From: Provencibacterium sp.
Lineage (GTDB): Bacteria; Bacillota; Clostridia; Oscillospirales; Ruminococcaceae
Length of the DNA stretch: 64,000 nucleotides
Assembly (NCBI GenBank): GCA_022793895.1
Contig: JAAWDS010000006.1
Coordinates: forward strand, 1-64,000
Direction of reading: 5' to 3'
Shown: one piece after another, positions 43,253 to 52,273 of the stretch
Position numbering within the stretch: position 1 is the stretch's first letter
Layout: each line of letters opens with the position of its first letter
Program-made: the position numbers and the translations under genes
The notes under the pieces: model-generated
Seen by the model: the letters and a program-made list of their open reading frames with translations, nothing else
Database searches by the model: none
What the model was told of the DNA's origin: nothing

Positions 43253-46200
43253 ATGAGGGAATTTGTTCATCTGCATGTACATAGCGAATACAGCTTGCTG
43301 GATGGCGCTTGCCGTATCGAAAAGCTCGTCGATCAAGCGGCTGCCTTGGGTCAAAAAGCGGTCGCCATTACCGATCACGGCGTGATGTACGGCGTGATCG
43401 ATTTCTACAAATACGCCAAAAAGAAGGGGATTAATCCGGTTATTGGCTGCGAGGTCTATGTCGCCCCGCGCAGCCGGTTCGACAAGGTGCATGGCCTGGA
43501 TGGGAGCCCTTATCATCTCATTTTGCTTTGTGAGAATGAAAAGGGCTATCAAAACCTGATGACGCTCTGTTCCTTAGGCTTTATCGAAGGGTTTTACAGC
43601 AAGCCGCGTATCGATCGGGAGCTGTTGACAAAGCACACGGAAGGGCTTATCTGTCTGTCAGCCTGTCTGGCGGGGGAGGTGCCGCGCCGCTTGAGCGAGG
43701 GAGACTATGCCGCCGCTCTGGAGGCCGGACGCTTCTACCGGGATCTCTTTGGCCCTGAGCATTATTTCATTGAACTGCAAGACCATGGAATACGCGAGCA
43801 GCAGCTCATTCTGCCCATGCTGGCGCGGTTAAGCGCGGAGCTGGGCGTGGGAATGGTTGCGACAAACGATTGCCATTATATCGAGCGGACGGATGCTCAG
43901 ATGCAGAAGGTGCTTCTCTGCATTCAAACTAACCACACGGTTGACGAAGAAAACGAGTTGGCTTTCCCGACCGATGAATTCTATCTCAAAAGCGGGGATG
44001 AGATGGCCTCCCTCTTTTCCTCCTTTTCGGGAGCGCTGGAAAACACGGTACGGATTGCGGAACGCTGCCAGGTAGAATTTGAATTTGGGGTTCATAAGCT
44101 ACCCTATTTCCAAGCGCCGGAGGGGGAGGAAAACGCCGCCTATTTCCGCCGGCTTTGCTACGAGGGCCTCCACCGCCATTATGGAGCTCAGCCGGCGCAG
44201 GAGATCGTGGACCGGCTGGAATATGAGCTGGAAACCATCGCAAAAACGGGATATATCGACTATTATTTGATCGTTTTTGATTTCATTGATTTTGCCCGCC
44301 GCAGCGGCATCCCAGTCGGACCGGGCCGCGGTTCGGGCGCAGGAAGCCTGGCGGCCTACTGCATCGGGATCACCGGGGTGGATCCCATCCGATACAACCT
44401 GTTGTTCGAGCGGTTTCTCAATGCCGAGAGGGTGAGCATGCCAGATTTCGACATTGATTTTTGCTATGAACGGCGGCAGGAGGTCATTGATTATGTAGTG
44501 CGCCGCTATGGCAGCGACCATGTCGCCCAGATCATTACCTTTGGAACAATGGCGGCCCGCGCGGCCGTTCGGGATGTGGGGCGTGCGCTGGGGATGAGCT
44601 ATCCGGCAGTGGATGAGGTAGCCAAAGCGATTCCAATGGAGCTGGGAATGACCCTTGCGCGCGCGCTCAAGGTTTCAGCGCGGCTGCGCCAGTTAGAAAA
44701 GGAAAACGTGCAGGTACAGGCGCTTTTGGAGATGGCGCGCAAAATTGAAGGGATGCCCCGCCATGCCTCCACCCATGCGGCGGGCGTGGTCATTACGCGC
44801 GACCCGGTGATGCAATATGTGCCGCTGGCCAAGAATGACGAGGCCATCGTCACCCAGTTTACCATGACCACGCTGGAGGAGCTGGGCCTTTTAAAGATGG
44901 ACTTTCTCGGCCTTCGCAACCTCACGGTCATTCATCACGCCCAGGAGATGATCCGGCGGCAGAATCCGGAATTTGATATCGATCGAATCGATCTGGAGGA
45001 CCGGGGTGTTTACCGGATGCTCTCGCAAGGGGATGCCCTGGGGGTGTTCCAGTTTGAATCGGCAGGAATGCGCCAGGTGATGGCGCAGCTTAAGCCGACA
45101 AGCATCGAGGACCTGACGGCGGTCATCTCGCTGTACCGTCCCGGCCCGATGGATTCGATCCCGCGCTATATTGAGAACCGCCACCATCCTGAAAAGATCA
45201 CCTATGCTACGCCGCTACTGGAGCCGATCCTTAACGTAACCTATGGATGTATCGTCTATCAGGAGCAGGTTATGCAGATCTGCCGTTCGCTTGCAGGCTA
45301 TTCTTATGGGCACGCCGATCTGGTGCGCAAGGCCATGTCCAAGAAAAAAGCGGATGTAATGCTGCGCGAACGGGAATCGTTCGTTCATGGAAGCCGCCGG
45401 GAGGATGGGACCGTTGAATGTATCGGGGCTGTGGGAAACGGGATCGACGAAAAGACGGCAAACCAGATTTTTGATGAAATGGTCTCCTTTGCTTCTTATG
45501 CGTTCAACAAATCTCATGCCGCCGCTTATGCGACCATCGCCTATCAAACCGCTTTTCTCAAGCACCATTATCCCAAGGAATATTTTGCCGCATTGCTCAC
45601 CAGCATCCAGGATTACACCGATAAAATGGTTGAGTATGTCCATGAAATTCAAAAGATGGGAATTCGTGTTTTACCACCGGATATCAACGAAAGCATGGAG
45701 GGCTTCACCGCGGCGGCGGATGGTATCCGCTTCGGACTTTTAGGGATCAAGAACATCGGCCGGGGATTAATCGGAACGGTGATAACCGAGCGGCAGAAGG
45801 GGCCGTTTACCGGCTTTGTGGATTTCTGTGAACGGACCTATAGCCGGGAGCTCAACCGCCGCGCCCTGGAAAGCCTGATTAAAAGCGGCGCGTTCGACTC
45901 CCTCGATTATAACCGCCGGGAAATGCTTTCGGGGTGTGAGCAGGTGCTGGCCAATATCGAAACGGCGCAGAAAAATAACCTCGCCGGCCAGTTGAATCTG
46001 TTTGAGGATATGGGCGCCCGTTCTGGTAGCGCTTATACCTTGGAGCGGCAGAAAGAATATCCTGCCGCGGCGCTGCTGGAAATGGAGAAAGAGGTGATAG
46101 GCATCTATATCTCCGGCCATCCGTTGGATGCTTATGAACCGGTAGCGCGGGCCGCGGGTACGGTTGAAATCCGTACCCTCCTTGCCATGGAGACAGAGAC

Positions 46201-46759
46201 CCCTGTTCAAGGTCAGCCGGAACCGAAGGCGGCGCTGCTGTGTATGATTGCGTCCCGAAAGCTGAAAGCCACAAAGAATGGACAGATGATGGCTTTCTCG
46301 ATTGCCGAAGACCAGACGGGCCGGATTGAGATGATCGTTTTCCCAAAGGTCTTAGAGCGTTCCGGCGCCTTTTTACAGGAGGGGACGGTAGTGATTGCCC
46401 GCGGCCGCGTTTCCCTTCGAGAAGAGGAAGCGCCCAAATTCCTCTTGGATGAGCTGGCTCCCCCTTCCTTGCCGCAGAAACCGGTGCCTTCACCGGCTCC
46501 AGAACCGGTGAAGGCCGCTGGGACGGGGGGAAAACGGAAAGGACTCTATCTGAAAATCTCCTCAAAATTTGACAGCCGCTTGGAGGAGGTACGCGCGCTT
46601 CTCCAGCAGAACGCTGGACCATGCCCGGTCTATCTTTACTTCAACGACGAACAAAAGCTGATGGCGGCCCCGCAGTCGCTGTTTGTCCAGTATACCCCGG
46701 CGCTCTACGAAAGCCTCTCCCGCTTAATAGGGGAAAAAAACACGAAATTTGTTTTATAA
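43253..46759 (+). CDS. dnaE: DNA polymerase III alpha subunit
   Basis: Replicative C-family polymerase, 1168 residues. N-terminal PHP domain (FVHLHVHSEYSLLDG), polymerase core with the GPGRGSGAGS loop and catalytic PDFDIDF (about 397-403), the STHAAGVVI segment, the helix-hairpin-helix region around IGRGLIGTVI, and a C-terminal OB-fold. It lacks an exonuclease domain, as expected for DnaE rather than PolC. It starts 12 bases after whiA. An added Pro-rich linker near residues 1070-1085 precedes a C-terminal tail. Confidence 0.96.
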   Translation: MREFVHLHVHSEYSLLDGACRIEKLVDQAAALGQKAVAITDHGVMYGVIDFYKYAKKKGINPVIGCEVYVAPRSRFDKVHGLDGSPYHLILLCENEKGYQNLMTLCSLGFIEGFYSKPRIDRELLTKHTEGLICLSACLAGEVPRRLSEGDYAAALEAGRFYRDLFGPEHYFIELQDHGIREQQLILPMLARLSAELGVGMVATNDCHYIERTDAQMQKVLLCIQTNHTVDEENELAFPTDEFYLKSGDEMASLFSSFSGALENTVRIAERCQVEFEFGVHKLPYFQAPEGEENAAYFRRLCYEGLHRHYGAQPAQEIVDRLEYELETIAKTGYIDYYLIVFDFIDFARRSGIPVGPGRGSGAGSLAAYCIGITGVDPIRYNLLFERFLNAERVSMPDFDIDFCYERRQEVIDYVVRRYGSDHVAQIITFGTMAARAAVRDVGRALGMSYPAVDEVAKAIPMELGMTLARALKVSARLRQLEKENVQVQALLEMARKIEGMPRHASTHAAGVVITRDPVMQYVPLAKNDEAIVTQFTMTTLEELGLLKMDFLGLRNLTVIHHAQEMIRRQNPEFDIDRIDLEDRGVYRMLSQGDALGVFQFESAGMRQVMAQLKPTSIEDLTAVISLYRPGPMDSIPRYIENRHHPEKITYATPLLEPILNVTYGCIVYQEQVMQICRSLAGYSYGHADLVRKAMSKKKADVMLRERESFVHGSRREDGTVECIGAVGNGIDEKTANQIFDEMVSFASYAFNKSHAAAYATIAYQTAFLKHHYPKEYFAALLTSIQDYTDKMVEYVHEIQKMGIRVLPPDINESMEGFTAAADGIRFGLLGIKNIGRGLIGTVITERQKGPFTGFVDFCERTYSRELNRRALESLIKSGAFDSLDYNRREMLSGCEQVLANIETAQKNNLAGQLNLFEDMGARSGSAYTLERQKEYPAAALLEMEKEVIGIYISGHPLDAYEPVARAAGTVEIRTLLAMETETPVQGQPEPKAALLCMIASRKLKATKNGQMMAFSIAEDQTGRIEMIVFPKVLERSGAFLQEGTVVIARGRVSLREEEAPKFLLDELAPPSLPQKPVPSPAPEPVKAAGTGGKRKGLYLKISSKFDSRLEEVRALLQQNAGPCPVYLYFNDEQKLMAAPQSLFVQYTPALYESLSRLIGEKNTKFVL

Positions 46760-46774
46760 TTCACAACCCCGCGC

Positions 46775-46803
46775 TTGATTATCGAGAGACGATTCGCTAT
46801 AAT
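46775..46803 (+). promoter_or_regulatory. Promoter of pfkA
   Basis: TTGATT (46775-46780), 17-base spacer, TATAAT (46798-46803). Because transcription begins near 46810, the ORF start at 46812 cannot be the real one. Confidence 0.85.
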
Positions 46804-46868
46804 GGAACACAATGGAAGGTGTATTCTATTTTAAAAACAATTCGCTTGTAGGAAAAGGGTGGAAGGTT

Positions 46869-47846
46869 ATGATGGAAAACAAAAAGAAAAAAATTGGCGT
46901 CTTGACCAGCGGCGGAGATGCGCCAGGCATGAACGCGGCCATTCGTGCGGTCGTTCGTTCCGCGCTTGCAAGAGGTATGGAAGTCGTAGGCGTCCGGCAC
47001 GGGTATAACGGACTGATTGATGGGGATATTTTTGATATGAATCTGCGCAGCGTTTCAGAAATCCTGCACCGCGGCGGAACGATTCTCTATACGGCGCGCT
47101 GCAAGGAATTCCGCACGCGTGAAGGGGTTCTCAAGGCGAAAGATACCTGCCAGAAGCTCGGAATTGACGGCTTGGTTGTCATCGGGGGCGACGGCAGCTT
47201 CCGCGGCGCGCGCGATCTGTCGCTGGAGGGGATCCCCTGTGTCGGCCTGCCGGGTACGATTGACAACGACATCTCCTGCTCAGACTACTGCATTGGGTTC
47301 GATACCGCTTTAAATACGGCGGTAGAGGCCGTTGACCGTCTACGCGATACCTCCCAATCGCATGACCGCTGTAATGTTGTAGAAATTATGGGTAACGGCG
47401 CGGGGCACCTCTCGCTGGACTGCGGCATCGCCTGCGGCGCCAGCGCTATTTGGGTCAACGAGGTTGATTTTGATGTGGATGTCAGCATCGTACAGCGTAT
47501 TCTGGATACCGGAAAGACCGGAAAACATCACTTCATCGTGATTGTCGGCGAGGGGATCACCGATGTGCATTCCCTAGCCAGATATATTGAGGAGCGCACG
47601 GGCGTTGAATCCCGCGCCACCGTGCTCGGACATATCCAGCGCGGCGGTTCTCCAACGGCAAAAGATCGCATTATGGCCACTCAACTTGGATACCACGCCG
47701 TTGAGCTGCTTGAACAGGGGATTGGCAACCGGGTGGTTGTTATCCGTGAGAACCATGTCGTTGATTTTGATATTCTGGAAGCGTTGCAGATGAAGAAGGG
47801 GATCGACCGCAAGCTCTATGAGATTGCAAGGTCCATCAATATCTAA
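46869..47846 (+). CDS. pfkA: ATP-dependent 6-phosphofructokinase
   Basis: Commits fructose 6-phosphate to glycolysis. It is 325 residues, standard PfkA length. TSGGDAPGMNAAIRA at the N-terminus, GGDGSFRGA (Gly in the position that marks ATP rather than pyrophosphate use), catalytic GTIDNDI, and HIQRGGSPTAKDR. Start at one of two adjacent ATGs (46869/46872) after GGAAGG. It has its own promoter after dnaE. Confidence 0.96.
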   Translation: MMENKKKKIGVLTSGGDAPGMNAAIRAVVRSALARGMEVVGVRHGYNGLIDGDIFDMNLRSVSEILHRGGTILYTARCKEFRTREGVLKAKDTCQKLGIDGLVVIGGDGSFRGARDLSLEGIPCVGLPGTIDNDISCSDYCIGFDTALNTAVEAVDRLRDTSQSHDRCNVVEIMGNGAGHLSLDCGIACGASAIWVNEVDFDVDVSIVQRILDTGKTGKHHFIVIVGEGITDVHSLARYIEERTGVESRATVLGHIQRGGSPTAKDRIMATQLGYHAVELLEQGIGNRVVVIRENHVVDFDILEALQMKKGIDRKLYEIARSINI

Positions 47847-47868
47847 AGCAGGAACCAGCAGTTTCGCC

Positions 47869-47898
47869 GGGGCTGCCCAAGGCAGCCCCTTTCTTTTT
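47869..47898 (+). terminator. Terminator after pfkA
   Basis: Perfect 9-bp stem GGGGCTGCC / GGCAGCCCC, loop CAA, then TTTCTTTTT. Confidence 0.9.
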
Positions 47899-47956
47899 AT
47901 ATCCGCCCGTTCCTGAAGTCTTTGTCACAGACAGCAGAAACCAACAGGAGGCTCAT

Positions 47957-48553
47957 ATGGCGAAAAAAAATAAATATGCAACCGGACGCGTTGCTCTTTC
48001 CACCTTTGGAACATCCATTGTAGCGCTTGTATTCACCTCTCTTGTTACTCTTTCCTTGGGAACGTTTTCCGAAAACGGCTTCTGGATTTTTATTGTGCAG
48101 CTCATTTCGCTGATTATCTTTGTTTCTATGATCTATTCACCCAGTTGGTATTGCGGCGATCATGATTCCAACTCGGTTCACTTTGGACACATGGAAAAGG
48201 ATCTGAACAAGGGGCTTCGGATCGGCCTTCTTGCCATGATTCCTTATGCCCTGACGCCGGTGATTTTGGTCCTCAGCAAGCTCCAGGTATTTGGCAAGCT
48301 GGATCTCGGCTTTGTCTACCGGCTGCTTAATGTGCATATGTTGTATGCTATCAACTGGCTGATCACGCCTGAAAAAACAATTGCAGAGGCTTCCTGGTTC
48401 TCCATTATCGGCGTATGGGCCTATCATCTGATTATCCCGGCAGCTTGTGCCGCCGCTTACCGTCTGGGCTTTGCGCACATCTCCATCAGCGAACGGCTTA
48501 TCTTTAAAAACCTGCCTAAAAATAGCAACTCCCGAAATAAGAAGCAGAAGTAG
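47957..48553 (+). CDS. Small polytopic membrane protein, unknown function
   Basis: 198 residues with four predicted membrane helices (about 17-37, 42-60, 85-108, 145-168), a lysine-rich start (MAKKNKYATGR) and a basic tail ending SRNKKQK. Between helices 2 and 3 is CGDHDSNSVHFGHMEKD. AACAGGAGG precedes the ATG. No known family recognised. Confidence 0.75.
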   Translation: MAKKNKYATGRVALSTFGTSIVALVFTSLVTLSLGTFSENGFWIFIVQLISLIIFVSMIYSPSWYCGDHDSNSVHFGHMEKDLNKGLRIGLLAMIPYALTPVILVLSKLQVFGKLDLGFVYRLLNVHMLYAINWLITPEKTIAEASWFSIIGVWAYHLIIPAACAAAYRLGFAHISISERLIFKNLPKNSNSRNKKQK

Positions 48554-48706
48554 CGCGCGTTATTTCAGAACTTCGTTTCCCCCAAGCTCTCCCTTTAAAT
48601 TGGCCGGTATATTCAGAACGGAGGACCGCATATCCATACGATAGGTTCATTTCGGTTCTCCTTCTTTGGAAAACCGGAATGGCGCTGGAGAATGGGGGAA
48701 AACGGG
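48554..48706 (+). promoter_or_regulatory. Upstream region of the cwlD-like amidase
   Basis: CATACGATA at 48635-48643 resembles the -10 of mother-cell sporulation sigma factors (CATANNNTA for sigma K, close to sigma E), with an AC 15 bases upstream. No vegetative promoter is obvious. Tentative. Confidence 0.3.
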
Positions 48707-49507
48707 ATGAAGAAATATCGGTTCAAAGCGGTTGCCTTTCTTGCGGTTTGCTATGTAACGGCGGTGGTCTCCATTCTTTCAACGCTCGGCCAGACTTTGA
48801 GTGTGAGCGGGCAGCTGCATGCCACCCCCAAGATCATCATCGATGCGGGACACGGTGGGTTTGACGGCGGCGCAGAGGGCGTTTCAGGCACGATCGAAAA
48901 GGATATCAACCTTCCCATTGCCTTAAAGGTACAGGATTTACTCACGCTTTTCGGCTTTGAGGTGATTATGACCAGGGAAGAGGATGTTTCTACCTGCGAT
49001 GAAGGGCTTGAGGGAATCGCGAACCGAAAGACCAGCGACATCCTTAACCGTTTTGCTCTGATCCAAAGCCATCCAGATGCGGTTTTTTTAAGCATCCATC
49101 AAAACAAGTACCCCGATAGTTCCCAATTTGGCGCACAGATGTTTTATGGTCCGAAAAGCGCCGAGAGCGAGGTCTTGGCCGGAATCCTGCAACAAAACTT
49201 CTGCGGAATGCTCCAGCCGGAAAACCAGCGCCAAACGAAAGAAGCGACTGATAGCGTGTATCTCCTTTATCACTCTCCAGCGCCCAGCGTGCTGATTGAA
49301 TGCGGCTTCCTTTCGAATCCGGAAGAAGAAGCGCGGCTCAAAGATGATCATTACCAGAACCAGATTGCTTTTGTAATTTCCGCCTCGGTTCTGCAATATA
49401 TGGAACAAAGCTACTATCCGCAAATCGAATCGCTCCCGCCACAGGAGAGCGTTCAGGCGGCTGCCTATTCGGGAACGCCCCGCCTGCGCTCTTACCGGTT
49501 GCCATGA
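48707..49507 (+). CDS. cwlD: N-acetylmuramoyl-L-alanine amidase, CwlD-like
   Basis: Zinc amidase (Amidase_3) of 266 residues. N-terminal signal anchor (about 5-27), IIIDAGHGGFDGGAEG (first zinc His), GTIEKDINL (zinc Glu), LSIHQNKYPD (second His), and the catalytic Glu in VLIECGFLSNPEEE. CwlD trims spore cortex peptidoglycan for muramic-lactam formation; length and single-domain form fit. Start at ATG 48707 after GGGGG; an ATG 15 bases earlier has poorer spacing. Confidence 0.87.
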   Translation: MKKYRFKAVAFLAVCYVTAVVSILSTLGQTLSVSGQLHATPKIIIDAGHGGFDGGAEGVSGTIEKDINLPIALKVQDLLTLFGFEVIMTREEDVSTCDEGLEGIANRKTSDILNRFALIQSHPDAVFLSIHQNKYPDSSQFGAQMFYGPKSAESEVLAGILQQNFCGMLQPENQRQTKEATDSVYLLYHSPAPSVLIECGFLSNPEEEARLKDDHYQNQIAFVISASVLQYMEQSYYPQIESLPPQESVQAAAYSGTPRLRSYRLP

Positions 49508-49522
49508 AAGAAAGGATAAAGG

Positions 49523-50911
49523 ATGGCTAAAATTAAATCCGTTTACGTCTGCAATCAATGCGGCTGTACCTCGCCGAAGTGGTATGGCAAATGCCCGGAC
49601 TGCGGAGCTTGGAACAGTATGCAGGAAACGCTTTCCGGGCCGGAACCGGAGCCAGCCAAGCGGCATATCTCCCCCGTTACTTCGGCTGTTCCAGCCGCCG
49701 AAGTGCTTTCTATCAATGAAATTATTGCCGACGAAGCGTTCCGCTACCATACCCAAATAGGCGAGCTGGATCGGGTGATGGGCGGGGGCATTGTAAAGGG
49801 CTCGGTCACGCTGTTAAGCGGTGATCCTGGAATTGGAAAATCGACGCTGCTGTTGCAGATGTGCGCCCCGCTGTGTGAAACGGGGCTGCGGGTGTTATAT
49901 GTATCTGGAGAGGAGAGCGCCCGGCAGTTAAAGCTGCGCGCCCAGCGTTTGGGGGTTCAAGCGGGCAGCCTGCTCATCGCTTCGGTGACGCAGGCGCCGA
50001 CCATTTTAGCGACGATTGAAAAGCAGCAGCCGGATGTGGTGATGATCGATTCCATCCAAACCATCTATATGCCCACCCTCAACTCCTCGGCCGGTACCGT
50101 TTCACAGATACGAGAGTGTACCCAACTGCTCATTGCCTGCGCCAAGGCGCGGGAGATCCCTCTTTTTTTGGTTGGACATGTCAATAAGGATGGGGCCATT
50201 GCCGGTCCGAAGATAATGGAGCACATGGTGGACACCGTGCTCTACTTTGAAGGGGAGAGGCACCTGGCTTTCCGTATCCTGCGCGCCGTTAAAAACCGCT
50301 TTGGATCGACAAATGAAATCGGAGTTTTCCGAATGGGGGAATCGGGCCTGGAGGAAGTCGGCAATCCCTCTTTTGAGATGATCGCCGGGCGGCCCCGCGA
50401 TGTATCCGGAAGCTGCATCGCCTGTGTCCTGGAAGGCTCCCGGCCTATTTTGGCAGAGGTGCAGGCGTTGGTGTGTAAAACCAACTTTGGAACTCCTCGG
50501 CGGATGACCACCGGCTTTGATTTCAACCGGACCGCTCTTCTGCTGGCTGTGTTGGAAAAACGCTGTGGATATTTCTTTGGTAATTTGGATGCCTATGTGA
50601 ATGTCGCCGGCGGACTCCGGCTGGATGAGCCCGCTTCGGATTTACCCGTCGCTCTCGCCCTGGTCTCCAATTTGATAGATAAGCCGGCGCCGTATGATCT
50701 GGCCGCTTTTGGAGAAATTGGACTGGCTGGGGAGCTGCGCAGCGTTTCGCAGGTAGAGCTGCGGCTTACCGAGGCTTACCGGCTGGGCTTCAAACGGTTT
50801 TTACTGCCGAAGGCAGCGGCAAAGCAAATTTCAAGGCCGCCGGAGGATGCCCTGCTGATTGCGGTCGATTCGCTGCGCGCCGCCTTTGACGCGGCTTTTG
50901 TACAAAAATGA
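49523..50911 (+). CDS. radA: DNA repair protein RadA
   Basis: RecA-like branch-migration ATPase (Sms), 462 residues. N-terminal zinc finger CNQCGC...CPDCGAW, Walker A GDPGIGKST, the RadA motif KNRFGSTNE, and a C-terminal Lon-protease-like domain. AAAGGA precedes the ATG. It lies 15 bases after the amidase gene. Confidence 0.96.
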   Translation: MAKIKSVYVCNQCGCTSPKWYGKCPDCGAWNSMQETLSGPEPEPAKRHISPVTSAVPAAEVLSINEIIADEAFRYHTQIGELDRVMGGGIVKGSVTLLSGDPGIGKSTLLLQMCAPLCETGLRVLYVSGEESARQLKLRAQRLGVQAGSLLIASVTQAPTILATIEKQQPDVVMIDSIQTIYMPTLNSSAGTVSQIRECTQLLIACAKAREIPLFLVGHVNKDGAIAGPKIMEHMVDTVLYFEGERHLAFRILRAVKNRFGSTNEIGVFRMGESGLEEVGNPSFEMIAGRPRDVSGSCIACVLEGSRPILAEVQALVCKTNFGTPRRMTTGFDFNRTALLLAVLEKRCGYFFGNLDAYVNVAGGLRLDEPASDLPVALALVSNLIDKPAPYDLAAFGEIGLAGELRSVSQVELRLTEAYRLGFKRFLLPKAAAKQISRPPEDALLIAVDSLRAAFDAAFVQK

Positions 50912-51025
50912 AGGTGAAAAATAGCTGCATTCTCCCGAAATAGCCGCCGGCGCCGCCGTCCCGCAGACGGTGCAGCAGCCATTTTGCTGGTGGATACATG
51001 GTTTATCGCATGGAACCATATTCAT
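50831..51025 (-). CDS. Small Cys-rich putative zinc-binding protein antisense to the radA end
   Basis: 64 residues, MNMVPCDKPCIHQQNGCCTV..., with cysteines spaced C-x3-C-x6-CC-x2-C and a later ECSYF. The pattern CxxxCxxQxxGxCxxC...CxYF matches a tiny Clostridial family often found next to radA and commonly misnamed in databases. GGAGAGGAG lies ten bases before the ATG. The last 27 codons overlap radA's 3' end on the opposite strand, and the tail after CSYFSP is less family-like. Confidence 0.55.
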   Translation of the reverse strand: MNMVPCDKPCIHQQNGCCTVCGTAAPAAISGECSYFSPSFLYKSRVKGGAQRIDRNQQGILRRP

Positions 51026-51214
51026 TTCCAAGCAACTCCTCTCCATTGCCGCTTTTCTTTTAGTGTAATTCATATAGAACGGATTATACTCCTTATCAGC
51101 CGGGTTTCAGACAAGCCCCGCTTAAATTTTGTGTTTTGAGGGAACATAAACACTCTTCTCATAGACACAATAGAAGGGAAAGAATTGCTGGGAAATGCGG
51201 GAGGTTTTGGTTTC

Positions 51215-52273
51215 ATGCGGGGAAAATGGGTTCTGTGGCTGGGGGGCTGTCTGCTGTGGGGGATGGCCGCCCTTTCGCCGTTGGCGGTTCGAGCCGCCAT
51301 TCCTAGTGCGAGTTATATCCAGGCCGCTGTTCGTGACTATGCGGCTGTGATCAGCGGTTCGGGAGTCCTAGAGCAGCAGGGGAAAAAGCAGGTGTTTTTG
51401 AGCACCCCTGTTATCGCGCAGAATATCCTGGTTTCACCGGGCGACGAGGTGAAAGAGGGGGAACCGCTCGCTCTGATTGATACAGAGCTGACGAGGAGCG
51501 TTCTTTCTCATTCGGTTGTGCTTCAGCGTCCGGCTAGTGAAGAAACGGGTGCTCTTCTTGAACTGCAAAAGCTGGAACAGGCGGCTGCGCTTTATGGGGT
51601 TTCGATGGAGGAGCTCCTTCCGCTCCTGGAGACGGATACGGCACTGTCTGAAAGTTCTGGATCACGGGAGACGGTTGTCGCCATCCCCACCGAAATCCTG
51701 GCTCCAATGGATGGCGTTGTCACCGATGTAGCAATAGAGAGTGGCGTGCTGACGCAGGCATCCGGAGCGGTGTTTACAGTAGCGGATCGTGCGCGTTTCG
51801 GGGTTCGTATGGCGGTAGGCGAATCGCAGATTGCCTCTATCGCTTTGGGAGATACCGCCGAAATCACCGGGTTAGCCTTTGACGGAGCTTATCATGGCGT
51901 AGTAGAATCGATCGCGCCGGCCGCCAAACGTACCGGGGAAACGGCACAGGCGACGGTGGAGGTACAAATCCGTGTTCTTGACCCAGACGAACGGCTACGG
52001 GAAAATTACTCCACCTCGGTGACAATTACTTCTCAAACTTCTGAACGGATGCTGACGCTTCCTTATGAAGCGATCCGGCAGGATGCTGATAATATTGAAT
52101 ATGTGTTTGTTTATGAGAATGGCCGCGCTAAAAAGCAGCCGGTAACAACGGGGAAAGAGCTGGCAAACTGCGTTCAAATCATCAGCGGGCTGAATGGCAG
52201 CGAATGCGTGCTAACGGGCGAAGGCTTGCAGGAGGGAAAGCGCATCCGCTTGGGGGAGGAGGGGATGCTATGA
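51215..52273 (+). CDS. Membrane-fusion/adaptor protein (HlyD/MacA-type)
   Basis: 352 residues: N-terminal signal or anchor (about 5-27, MRGKWVLWLGG...LAVRA), a split lipoyl-like domain (ISGSGVLEQQ... and EILAPMDGVVTDVAIESG), and a beta-barrel region ending with RIRLGEEG. There is no long coiled-coil hairpin. It connects to the MacB-like permease that overlaps it in ATGA. The start is the ATG with GGGAGG upstream; a TTG at 51185 is an alternative. Likely part of an export system or envelope-stress complex; the substrate is unknown. Confidence 0.8.
   Translation: MRGKWVLWLGGCLLWGMAALSPLAVRAAIPSASYIQAAVRDYAAVISGSGVLEQQGKKQVFLSTPVIAQNILVSPGDEVKEGEPLALIDTELTRSVLSHSVVLQRPASEETGALLELQKLEQAAALYGVSMEELLPLLETDTALSESSGSRETVVAIPTEILAPMDGVVTDVAIESGVLTQASGAVFTVADRARFGVRMAVGESQIASIALGDTAEITGLAFDGAYHGVVESIAPAAKRTGETAQATVEVQIRVLDPDERLRENYSTSVTITSQTSERMLTLPYEAIRQDADNIEYVFVYENGRAKKQPVTTGKELANCVQIISGLNGSECVLTGEGLQEGKRIRLGEEGML

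Noticed and set aside
45879-46622. 247-codon minus-strand ORF inside dnaE
   Set aside because: Antisense to dnaE with repetitive Pro/Ser composition, no ribosome site considered convincing.
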